Source: Wenzhouxiangella sp042310355
GTDB lineage: Bacteria > Pseudomonadota > Gammaproteobacteria > Xanthomonadales > Wenzhouxiangellaceae
Assembly (NCBI RefSeq): GCF_042310355.1
Contig: NZ_JBHJMR010000001.1
Coordinates: 186,001-250,000 of the forward strand
Length of the DNA: 64,000 nucleotides
Reading direction: 5' to 3'
Positions 8,355 through 15,256 of this stretch are shown piece after piece. Position 1 is the first letter of the stretch. Every line of letters starts with the position of its first letter. Under the pieces are notes generated by a model. The model did not search any database. It was given only the letters and a program-made list of their open reading frames with translations, and had not been told where the DNA came from. Made by a program: the position numbers and the translations under genes.

Positions 8355-9725
8355 ATGTTCGACCAGCTCAGCAAAAGACTTTCCGGTTCGCTCGAGCGGC
8401 TCAGGAGCCGCGGCCGGCTGACCGAGGACAATATTCGTGAGTCGCTACGCGAGGTTCGCGTCGCGCTGCTCGAGGCCGACGTCGCCCTTCCCGTGGTCAA
8501 GGACTTCATCGCGCGCGTCGGGGATCGCGCCGTGGGCCAGGAAGTCACCCGGAGCCTCAAGCCGGGTCAAGCCCTGGTCAAGGTGGTGCACGAAGAGCTC
8601 AAGCACGTGCTGGGCGACGAGCAGACCCCGCTGGCCCTGGATCGCCAGCCTCCGGTGGTGATCCTGCTCGCCGGGCTCCAGGGTGCGGGCAAGACCACCA
8701 CCGCCGGCAAGCTCGCCAAGCTCATCCAGGAGCGTCACGGCAAGAAGGTGATGCTCGCCAGCTGCGACGTCTACCGTCCGGCGGCCATCGACCAGCTCGA
8801 GACCCTCGCCGGCCAGGTCGAGGCCGGGTTCTACCGCTCCCCGGAGCTTGCCGACCCGGTGCGTATCGCCGACGATGCCGTCGGTCATGCCCGAAGGCAG
8901 TTTGCCGACGTGCTGATCCTCGACACCGCCGGCCGCCTGGCGGTCGACGAGGCGATGATGGACGAAATCCGCCGCGTTCACGCCGCGATCGATCCGGCCG
9001 AGGTGCTGTTCGTGGTCGACGCGATGACGGGCCAGGACGCGGCCAACACCGCGAAAGCATTCCACGAGGCGCTGCCGCTGTCCGGCGTGGTGCTGACCAA
9101 GACCGATGGTGATGCCCGCGGCGGGGCGGCGTTGTCGGTCCGCCACATCACCGGCGCACCGATCAAGTTCCTCGGCACGGGCGAGAAGATCGACGGGCTC
9201 GAGCCTTTCCATCCCGATCGCCTTGCCTCGCGCATCCTCGGCATGGGCGACGTGCTAAGCCTGGTCGAGGATGTCGAGCGCAAGGTCGACCAGAAGCAGG
9301 CGAAGAAGCTGGCCGGCAAGGTCGGCAAGGGCAGCCGGCGCTTCGGGCTGGACGATTTCCGTGATCAGCTGCAGCAGATGGACAAGCTCGGCGGCATGGG
9401 GGCCTTGATGGACAAGCTCCCGGGCATGGGCAATCTGCCCGACGCGGTGAAGTCCCAGGTCGACGATCGCCAGACCCGGCGCATGGTCGCCATCATCAAC
9501 TCGATGACGCCCAAGGAGCGCCGGTATCCCGATATCATCAGGGGCTCGCGCAAGCGCCGAATCGCAACCGGCTCGGGTCTGCAGATCCAGGACGTCAATC
9601 GCCTGCTCAAGCAGCACAAGCAGATGCAGAAGATGATGAAAAAAGTCGGCAGCAAGGGCGCCATGGCCAAGATGATGAAGCGCCTGCCCGGGGGAATGCC
9701 CGGCGGCGGGGGCGGGATGCCTTAA
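8355..9725 (+). CDS. ffh: Signal recognition particle protein Ffh (SRP54)
   Basis: GTPase of the signal recognition particle that binds 4.5S RNA and signal sequences and docks with FtsY. The N domain is followed by the G domain, with P-loop GLQGAGKTTTAGKLA, DTAGR, TKTDGDARGGA and LGTGEKIDGLEPF. The C-terminal M domain has the RRMVAIINSMTPKER-like segment, RIATGSG, and a methionine-rich tail (MQKMMKKVGSKGAMAKMMK). The 456-aa length is standard. The ATG at 8355 (MFDQLSKRLS) was chosen because the upstream in-frame extension would include the -10 box. Confidence 0.97.
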   Translation: MFDQLSKRLSGSLERLRSRGRLTEDNIRESLREVRVALLEADVALPVVKDFIARVGDRAVGQEVTRSLKPGQALVKVVHEELKHVLGDEQTPLALDRQPPVVILLAGLQGAGKTTTAGKLAKLIQERHGKKVMLASCDVYRPAAIDQLETLAGQVEAGFYRSPELADPVRIADDAVGHARRQFADVLILDTAGRLAVDEAMMDEIRRVHAAIDPAEVLFVVDAMTGQDAANTAKAFHEALPLSGVVLTKTDGDARGGAALSVRHITGAPIKFLGTGEKIDGLEPFHPDRLASRILGMGDVLSLVEDVERKVDQKQAKKLAGKVGKGSRRFGLDDFRDQLQQMDKLGGMGALMDKLPGMGNLPDAVKSQVDDRQTRRMVAIINSMTPKERRYPDIIRGSRKRRIATGSGLQIQDVNRLLKQHKQMQKMMKKVGSKGAMAKMMKRLPGGMPGGGGGMP

Positions 9726-9728
9726 CCC

Positions 9729-9757
9729 TTCCATATACCGCAAGAATCCGCTAGAAT
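9729..9757 (+). promoter_or_regulatory. Probable promoter of the rpsP-rimM-trmD-rplS operon
   Basis: TAGAAT at 9752-9757 resembles a -10 box, and TTCCAT at 9729-9734 lies 17 bases upstream as a weak -35. A leader of about 65 bases separates it from rpsP, and the ffh stop codon is directly upstream, so this is the natural operon promoter position. Confidence 0.4.
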
Positions 9758-9828
9758 TGCGGGTTTGCCGAATTCAGCAATTGCAGCAGCGGGGCCATGA
9801 CCGGCTCCGAGGCGTTTCAGGAGAGAAC

Positions 9829-10086
9829 ATGGTCAAGATCCGCATGAGCCGGGGCGGCGCCAAGAAGCAGCCCTTCTATCAAATCATCGTAACCGACAGT
9901 CGCAATTCCCGCGACGGTCGCAACATCGAGCGGCTCGGGTTCTTCAACCCCGTCGCGCGTGGCCAGGACGAGCGCCTGCGCCTCGATGTCGAGCGTGTGG
10001 ACTACTGGCTGGGGCAGGGCGCGCAGATTTCCGAGCGCGTTCGCGATCTGGCCAACGAAGCACGCCGGGCCCAGTCGGCGGCCTGA
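9829..10086 (+). CDS. rpsP: 30S ribosomal protein S16
   Basis: Small primary ribosomal protein of 85 aa. The N-terminus MVKIRMSRGGAKKQPFYQII is the S16 signature region, followed by DSRNSRDGRNIERLGFFNP and RVDYWLGQGAQIS. An AGGAGAG ribosome binding site (9820-9826) directly precedes the ATG and excludes the longer in-frame extension. It is the first gene of the conserved rpsP-rimM-trmD-rplS operon. Confidence 0.97.
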   Translation: MVKIRMSRGGAKKQPFYQIIVTDSRNSRDGRNIERLGFFNPVARGQDERLRLDVERVDYWLGQGAQISERVRDLANEARRAQSAA

Positions 10087-10090
10087 ACCG

Positions 10091-10609
10091 GTGACGCCGG
10101 ACGAATCGGTCGTCGTCGGCCGATTCAACGGCCCCTGGGGTGTGCGCGGCTGGGTCAAGGTGTGGTCCGAGACCCGGCCGCCGGTCGCCATTTTCGACTA
10201 CCAGCCGTGGCTCGTCGGCGAGCGCGGTGATCCCCTCGGAATCGAACAGTGGCAGCAGGCGGGCCCCCGCCTGGTGGTCAAGCTGCGCGGCGTCGACACG
10301 CCCGAGGCAGCGGCCGCGCTTGGCCGCGAGACCATTCGCGTTGCCCGTTCGAGCCTGCCGGAGCCCGAATCCGGCGAATACTACTGGCACGACCTGATCG
10401 GCCTGGAAGTCGTCAACCTCCAGGGCCACGTCTATGGGCGGGTCGAGCGGATGCAGGAGACCGGCGCGCACGACGTGCTCGAGATCCGGGGCGAGGAGGG
10501 CGGCACCGTTCTGATTCCCTTCGTGACCGGCGAGTTCGTGCAGGACGTCGACCTGGCCGGCGGCCGCATCACGGTCGACTGGCCGCTGGAATGGACCGAG
10601 CCGGTTTGA
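10091..10609 (+). CDS. rimM: Ribosome maturation factor RimM
   Basis: Binds S19 and assists late folding of the 16S rRNA 3' domain. The N-terminal RimM barrel begins VVVGRFNGPWGVRGWVKV. The linker and PRC-barrel domain follow, with the conserved YYWHDLIGLEVVN segment and VLIPFVTGEFVQDVDL near the end, where most family members have the LIPFV motif. Translation is placed at the GTG at 10091, which starts 5 bases after rpsP and gives the normal length of 172 aa. A longer open frame runs back through rpsP but has no family similarity there. Confidence 0.94.
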   Translation: MTPDESVVVGRFNGPWGVRGWVKVWSETRPPVAIFDYQPWLVGERGDPLGIEQWQQAGPRLVVKLRGVDTPEAAAALGRETIRVARSSLPEPESGEYYWHDLIGLEVVNLQGHVYGRVERMQETGAHDVLEIRGEEGGTVLIPFVTGEFVQDVDLAGGRITVDWPLEWTEPV

Positions 10610-10613
10610 CCGC

Positions 10614-11363
10614 ATGCTCTCGCGCATCGACGTGGTCACGCTTTTTCCCGACTGGATTCAGTCGCTGAGGCAACTCGGCCTGACCGGGCGGGCGATTGCC
10701 GAGGGCACGGTCGAACTTCAGTGCTGGAATCCGCGCGACTTTGCCGAGGGCGTTCATCGCAGCGTCGATGACCGTCCTTATGGCGGTGGTCCGGGTATGG
10801 TGATGCGGCCCGAGCCGCTGGCGCAGGCGATCGAGTCGGCGCGCGGCGGTGATCCCGGAGCGCGCGTCGGCTGCCTCAGCCCCCAGGGCCGTAGACTGGA
10901 TCAGGCCGCGGTGCAGGAGCTGGCGCAGCGCGAGCGCCTGATTCTCGTGTGCGGGCGTTACGAGGGCATCGATGAGCGCGTGATGGACGCCCTGGTCGAC
11001 GAGGAGTGGTCGATCGGTGACTTCGTGCTCTCCGGCGGCGAGCCTGCGGCGGCGGTCATGATCGACGCGGTGATCCGACTGCTGCCCGGGGTTCTTGGCC
11101 ATGAACTTTCGGCGCAGCAGGATTCCTTCTCCGAAGGCTTGCTCGACTGCCCGCACTACACGCGCCCGGAATCCTGGCGCGGGCGCGACGTGCCGGAAGT
11201 TCTGCGCAGCGGCGATCACGCGCGCATCGCGCGCTGGCGGCTTGCGCAGGCGATCGAGCGCACGCGCCTGCGACGCCCCGATCTGCTGGGCGAGCGCGGA
11301 CTCGATGCGGCGGATGAGGCGGCAATGGCGGAATTTTCCAAAGCGGGGCGAGACAAGAACTGA
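10614..11363 (+). CDS. trmD: tRNA (guanine-N1-)-methyltransferase TrmD
   Basis: SAM-dependent enzyme that methylates G37 of tRNAs and prevents +1 frameshifts. Recognisable parts are the N-terminal IDVVTLFPDWIQSL, DDRPYGGGPGMVM, the trefoil-knot SAM site LVCGRYEGIDERV and SIGDFVLSGGEPAAAVMIDAV, and the C-terminal helical domain. The 249-aa length is normal. It begins 4 bases after rimM, as expected for this operon. The rplS promoter probably lies at its 3' end. Confidence 0.97.
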   Translation: MLSRIDVVTLFPDWIQSLRQLGLTGRAIAEGTVELQCWNPRDFAEGVHRSVDDRPYGGGPGMVMRPEPLAQAIESARGGDPGARVGCLSPQGRRLDQAAVQELAQRERLILVCGRYEGIDERVMDALVDEEWSIGDFVLSGGEPAAAVMIDAVIRLLPGVLGHELSAQQDSFSEGLLDCPHYTRPESWRGRDVPEVLRSGDHARIARWRLAQAIERTRLRRPDLLGERGLDAADEAAMAEFSKAGRDKN

Positions 11364-11378
11364 AAAAACGGTTACAAT
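11350..11378 (+). promoter_or_regulatory. Possible internal promoter for rplS
   Basis: GAGACA at 11350-11355 (matching the last four bases of TTGACA) and TACAAT at 11373-11378 are 17 bases apart. The site overlaps the trmD stop codon. It would give rplS its own transcript in addition to operon read-through. Confidence 0.4.
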
Positions 11379-11390
11379 TGCCGGCTTGTC

Positions 11391-11433
11391 TGCCCCGGGT
11401 GGGGCAATAAAGCGCGCGCTCAGTAGACGCGCT
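11391..11433 (+). promoter_or_regulatory. Two-hairpin leader of rplS
   Basis: Two perfect 6-bp stems occur in the 101-base gap before rplS: TGCCCC/GGGGCA (11391-11396 with 11401-11406, loop of 4) and AGCGCG/CGCGCT (11411-11416 with 11428-11433). Neither is followed by a T-run, so they are not terminators. Ribosomal leaders of this kind can bind the encoded protein, but I recognise no specific family. Confidence 0.35.
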
Positions 11434-11464
11434 CAAGTCAATGCGCAATCGGGAACAAGCAGTC

Positions 11465-11839
11465 ATGAGCAATATCATCGACGAGATCAACAAGGAACAG
11501 ACCGAACGCGAGATTCCGGAATTCGCGGCGGGCGACACGATCGTGGTCAACCTCTGGGTTCGCGAGGGGGATCGCCAGCGTGTACAGGCCTTCGAGGGCG
11601 TGTGCATCGCCAAGCGCAACCGCGGCGTGAACTCGGCCTTTACCGTTCGCAAGGTATCGCACGGCACCGGTGTCGAACGCGTCTTCCAGACCTACAGCCC
11701 GCTGATCGAGTCGATCACGGTCAAGCGCAAGGGCAAGGTGCGTCGCGCCAAGCTCTTCTACCTGCGCAACCTGGAAGGCAAGGCGGCTCGAATCAAGGAA
11801 AAGCTTTCGGGCTCGGGGCGCAAGCGCGCCAGCGCCTGA
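11465..11839 (+). CDS. rplS: 50S ribosomal protein L19
   Basis: Ribosomal protein at the 30S-50S interface, 124 aa. It starts MSNIIDEINKEQTEREIPEF and carries the family signature around VQAFEGVCIAKRNRGVNSAF and VERVFQTYSPLIESI, ending RRAKLFYLRNLEGKAARIKE. The ATG at 11465 is chosen from family length; an in-frame ATG 24 bases upstream adds residues absent from other L19 proteins. It is the last gene of the operon, followed by a strong terminator. Confidence 0.97.
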   Translation: MSNIIDEINKEQTEREIPEFAAGDTIVVNLWVREGDRQRVQAFEGVCIAKRNRGVNSAFTVRKVSHGTGVERVFQTYSPLIESITVKRKGKVRRAKLFYLRNLEGKAARIKEKLSGSGRKRASA

Positions 11840-11862
11840 ACCGGACAACCCTCCGAAAGCAG

Positions 11863-11895
11863 AAAGGCCAGCCTCAGCGCTGGCCTTTTTGTTTT
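11863..11895 (+). terminator. Rho-independent terminator after rplS
   Basis: Perfect 10-bp stem AAAGGCCAGC / GCTGGCCTTT (11863-11872 with 11879-11888), a 6-base loop and a following T-rich run. The A-run on the other side lets it also terminate the bactofilin transcript arriving on the minus strand. Confidence 0.9.
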
Positions 11896-11906
11896 CCGGC
11901 TCGGGG

Positions 11907-12362
11907 TCAGCCCGCCCTGGCTTGCGGTTGGGACGGGGATTCCTCGTCTTTGCCCGTTTTCGCAGCGGCTTTCTTGCCGTCCGCCGGGGCGGGCTTTGAC
12001 GCCGCCTGCGACTCGCGAATGCGGCTGTTGCCGTTGAAATGTGCGCCCGGTTCGATCACCAGTTCGGCGACGGAAAGATCCCCGTCGACCCGGCCGCCGC
12101 TGACGATTTCCAGCCGCCGGGCATCGATGTTGCCCTCGAACTTGCCGCTGATGACGATGTGATCGGCCTGCAGGTCGCCCACGATTTCTCCCTCCTGGCC
12201 AACCGCGACCTCCGCCTCGGAGCGAATCGTGCCCTCGATGCGACCGTCGACGTGCAGGTTATCGCTCAGGGCAAGGTCGCCGACAAGCTTTGAACCTGCT
12301 GCAATGACGGTCGTTCCGGCGTGTTGGCCGCCGTCCGCACGACCTCGGTTAATGATTCCCAT
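11907..12362 (-). CDS. Bactofilin (polymer-forming cytoskeletal protein)
   Basis: A 151-aa protein with the short right-handed beta-helix typical of bactofilins: TVIAAGSKLVGDLALSDNLH, VDGRIEGTI, a QADHIVISGKFEGNIDARRL segment and GGRVDGDLSVAELVIEPGAHFNGNS. Flexible N- and C-terminal tails follow the family pattern; the C-tail is rich in A, K, P and Q. Bactofilins polymerise under the membrane and position cell-wall enzymes. The upstream M23 peptidase is the usual partner (compare CcmA with Csd1 in Helicobacter). The start overlaps the 3' end of that peptidase gene by 97 bases. An AGAGGAA ribosome binding site 9 bases before the ATG supports this start. Confidence 0.88.
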   Translation of the reverse strand: MGIINRGRADGGQHAGTTVIAAGSKLVGDLALSDNLHVDGRIEGTIRSEAEVAVGQEGEIVGDLQADHIVISGKFEGNIDARRLEIVSGGRVDGDLSVAELVIEPGAHFNGNSRIRESQAASKPAPADGKKAAAKTGKDEESPSQPQARAG

Positions 12363-13219
12363 TGAACGCGTTCCTCTTCGCTGAACAGTACGTCATATTC
12401 TTCCAGCGACCAGCGCAGGAAGGGTGAGGGGTCGAGGCGACGCTGCAGGTAGCGCACCTCGTAGTGCAGATGCGGTGCGGCCGACTGGCCGGTGTTGCCC
12501 GAATACCCCAGCAGATCGCCGCGCTTGACGTAGCTGCCGGCGGCGACCTCGATGTCGTCCATGTGGCCGAAAATGGTGGAAAAGCCGTAGTTGTGGACGA
12601 GCTTGACCATGTTTCCCAGCCCGGAACTCTCGTGCGGTGCCGCCCACTCGACCACGCCGTCGGCGGTGGCATAGATGGGCGTGCCGCGCTTGGCGCGCAG
12701 ATCGACGCCGCCGTGCAGCGCTTCGCGCTCGTGAATCGGGTGGCGGCGCATGCCGTAATCGCTGGTCACGCGCTCCGACTGCACCGGGAAGCCGCTCGGA
12801 ATGGAGCGCAGCATCAGGCGCTTCTCGAACGCCGTCTGGGCGGCGATGTCGACGCGCTGCGCCAGCGGGCGATCCTCGACCGGGTCCACGCCGACGAGGC
12901 TCTCGATACGTTGAAGTTCGCCACCGAGAACGGCCAGTTCACGGCTTCGTCGCTGGACTTCGCCTTCGAGTTCGCGGCGCTGCTCGGCCAGACGCTGCTT
13001 GTCGGCTTCGATGGCTGCCTTCTCGGCGGCCAGCTCGGCGACCTGGCCGTTGAGCGTACCCACCCGGCCGGCAAGCATGAAGATGCCCGCCGCTCCGACG
13101 ACGAGGATCACGGCCAGGCCGATCCCCGCCCCGGCAATGACTCGCCTGACGAGCTGGTCGAGGGTGAAATGGCGTGAGCCGCGGTAGTCGGTGATGGTGA
13201 CGTGAAAGCGTTGCCGCAT
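12266..13219 (-). CDS. M23 family metalloendopeptidase, membrane-anchored
   Basis: Bitopic protein of 317 aa. It has a short basic cytoplasmic start (MRQRFHVTITDYRGSRHFTL), one membrane helix (about residues 25-50), a coiled coil (ELAAEKAAIEADKQRLAEQ onward), and a periplasmic LytM/M23 domain with zinc ligands in the HGGVDL motif (H and D) and HLHYEV. It probably cuts peptidoglycan cross-links. The start was set at 13219; the in-frame extension upstream to 13333 is low-complexity and lacks a binding site. Overlap of its 3' end with the bactofilin start implies coupled translation and joint action in cell-shape control. Confidence 0.88.
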   Translation of the reverse strand: MRQRFHVTITDYRGSRHFTLDQLVRRVIAGAGIGLAVILVVGAAGIFMLAGRVGTLNGQVAELAAEKAAIEADKQRLAEQRRELEGEVQRRSRELAVLGGELQRIESLVGVDPVEDRPLAQRVDIAAQTAFEKRLMLRSIPSGFPVQSERVTSDYGMRRHPIHEREALHGGVDLRAKRGTPIYATADGVVEWAAPHESSGLGNMVKLVHNYGFSTIFGHMDDIEVAAGSYVKRGDLLGYSGNTGQSAAPHLHYEVRYLQRRLDPSPFLRWSLEEYDVLFSEEERVQWESLTEVVRTAANTPERPSLQQVQSLSATLP

Positions 13220-13401
13220 TCGCTGGTTTCGCTGGTTGTCGTTGTTGGTGTCCGCACCGCGAGGACCCGGTTTCGGGTCAGCCCGGCGCGCCGCTGGGCC
13301 GCCAATTATGCGAGGGCCGCCGGCTGGTTGCAAACGCCCCCGGTGGCCGGCGGGTTAGAATGCCATCCTTGCGAATTTCTCAGCTCGATGGAGACTGGTC
13401 C

Positions 13402-15126
13402 ATGAACAAGCCGTTTTTCGTCCTTGCCCTGTGTTCGTTCCTGGCTGCCTGCGGTGGTGCCGACGAGCAGGATATCCCCGGTGAGACCGGGGCGGCCGCT
13501 ACCGCTGAACCGGCTGCCGAGTCGCAGCAGGCCGCCGAGCCGGCCGTGAACGAAAGCGCTGAAGAAGCCCCGGCCGTTGCCGACGCACGACCGGAAATCT
13601 ATTCGGAATTCACGCTCGAGGCCGACCTGGATCATCTCAGCGATGCGCAGCGCGAGATGGTGGCGGTGCTGATCGACGCCAGCCGGATCATGGACGACCT
13701 GTTCTGGCACCAGGCCTACGGTGACCGCGACGCCTTGCTTGCGAGCATCGACGACGAGGCCGCGCGCGAGTTCGCCCGCATCAACTACGGCCCCTGGGAC
13801 CGCCTGGCCGGCAATCGACCGTTCGTGGCTGGCCACGGACCGAAACCCGCCGGCGCCAATTTCTATCCGGCCGACATGACGGATGCGGAATTCGAGTCGC
13901 TCGAGGATGCCCGCAAGGATGACCTCTACAGCCTCATCCGGCGTGACGACGCCGGCGAGCTGACGGTCGAGCCTTACAACACTTTCTACGCCGATTCCCT
14001 CGACGAGGCGGCCGGCTTGCTCGAGCGTGCCGCCGATCTGGCGGAGAACGCGTCTTTCGCGCGCTATCTCCGCTTGCGGGCCGAGGCCCTGCGCACGAAT
14101 CGCTACCAGCCCTCCGACCTGGCCTGGATGGACGTGAAGGGCAACAAGATCGATCTGATCTACGGCCCGATCGAAACCTACGAGGACCAGCGCTACGGCT
14201 ACAAGGCCGCGTTCGAGTCCTACGTTCTGATCAAGGATCTCGAGTGGAGCGAGCGCCTGGCGCGCTTCGCCGAGTTCCTGCCCGAGCTGCAGCGCAACCT
14301 GCCCGTGCCGGAGGCCTACAAGGCCGAGCAGCCGGGTGGCGATGCCGAGCTCAATGCCTACGACGTGGTCTATTACGCCGGCGATTCGAATGCCGGTTCG
14401 AAGACCATCGCCGTGAACCTGCCCAACGACGAAGAGGTGCAGCTGGCCAAGGGCACGCGCCGCTCGCAGTTGAAAAACGCCATGCGAGCCAAGTTCGACC
14501 GCATCCTGCTGCCGATTGCCGACGTCGTCATCGCCGAGGATCAGCGTGAACACATCAGCTTCGACGCGTTTTTCGGCAACACGATGTTTCACGAGGTCGC
14601 CCACGGCCTGGGCATCAAGAACCGGGTCGACGGCGAGGGCACGGTGCGCGCCGCGCTCAAGGAGCACGCTAGTCCGCACGAGGAGGGCAAGGCCGACGTG
14701 CTGGGCCTGTACATGGTGCGTGAGCTCAGCGAGGCCGGCGAGCTCGACGGCGACATCATGGACTATTACGTCACCTTCCTGGCCGGCATCTTCCGCTCGG
14801 TGCGCTTCGGCGCCTCCAGCGCGCACGGCCGGGCCAACATGATGCGCTTCAACTACTTCGCCGACTTCGGGGCATTCGAACGCGACGACAATGGGCACTA
14901 CCGCGTGGTGCCGGAGCGCTTCAGCGAAGCCATCGACGCGCTGTCGGAGGAGATCCTGGTCATGCAGGGCGACGGCGACTACGACCAGGCCGCAAGAATG
15001 CTGGACGAGCTCGGCGTCATCGGCGAGGAATTGCAGTCCGACCTCGATCGCATCGACGATGCCGGCATCCCGGTCGATGTGACGTTCCGTCAGGGCAAGG
15101 ACGTGCTCGGAATCGGCGAGTCGTAA
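13402..15126 (+). CDS. Lipoprotein of the dipeptidyl-peptidase III-like (M49-related) zinc hydrolase group
   Basis: Begins with a lipoprotein signal (NKPFFVLALCSFLAACGG, lipobox LAAC) and then an acidic, alanine- and glutamate-rich linker. The remaining part of about 500 residues resembles DPP III-like hydrolases. The metal site is HEVAHGLG followed after about 33 residues by HEEGKADVLGLYMV, so it has HEXXH plus EEXKAD instead of the HEXXGH and EECRAE of classical M49 enzymes. The substrate is unknown. The mature protein would be anchored at a membrane on the periplasmic or outer face. The ATG at 13402 was chosen because the 14-residue upstream extension would precede the signal peptide. The next gene is htpG, 130 bases away. 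Confidence 0.75.
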   Translation: MNKPFFVLALCSFLAACGGADEQDIPGETGAAATAEPAAESQQAAEPAVNESAEEAPAVADARPEIYSEFTLEADLDHLSDAQREMVAVLIDASRIMDDLFWHQAYGDRDALLASIDDEAAREFARINYGPWDRLAGNRPFVAGHGPKPAGANFYPADMTDAEFESLEDARKDDLYSLIRRDDAGELTVEPYNTFYADSLDEAAGLLERAADLAENASFARYLRLRAEALRTNRYQPSDLAWMDVKGNKIDLIYGPIETYEDQRYGYKAAFESYVLIKDLEWSERLARFAEFLPELQRNLPVPEAYKAEQPGGDAELNAYDVVYYAGDSNAGSKTIAVNLPNDEEVQLAKGTRRSQLKNAMRAKFDRILLPIADVVIAEDQREHISFDAFFGNTMFHEVAHGLGIKNRVDGEGTVRAALKEHASPHEEGKADVLGLYMVRELSEAGELDGDIMDYYVTFLAGIFRSVRFGASSAHGRANMMRFNYFADFGAFERDDNGHYRVVPERFSEAIDALSEEILVMQGDGDYDQAARMLDELGVIGEELQSDLDRIDDAGIPVDVTFRQGKDVLGIGES

Positions 15127-15194
15127 GCCGTACCCCGCTGTCACGAAGACGGTGACGATTGGACGGGGCGATCGGGTGTTTTGCCACCCGACGC

Positions 15195-15222
15195 CTTGAA
15201 AGCCGGGCCGGTTGCGCCCACT
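15195..15222 (+). promoter_or_regulatory. Sigma32-like heat-shock promoter of htpG
   Basis: CTTGAA at 15195-15200 is an exact match to the core of the sigma32 -35 box. After a 15-base spacer, GCCCAC at 15216-15221 matches the CCCCAT -10 core at four of six positions. htpG is a heat-shock gene in proteobacteria, and no sigma70-like pair of comparable quality was found in the 130-base gap. Confidence 0.4.
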
Positions 15223-15256
15223 TCGTCACCAGTCCAGACAACCTTGATGAAGCGTC

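Noticed and set aside
13306..15144. Long open frame opposite the M49-like lipoprotein
   Set aside because: It is the antisense shadow of a well-supported gene in high-GC DNA; its composition is histidine-, valine- and glutamine-heavy without motifs.
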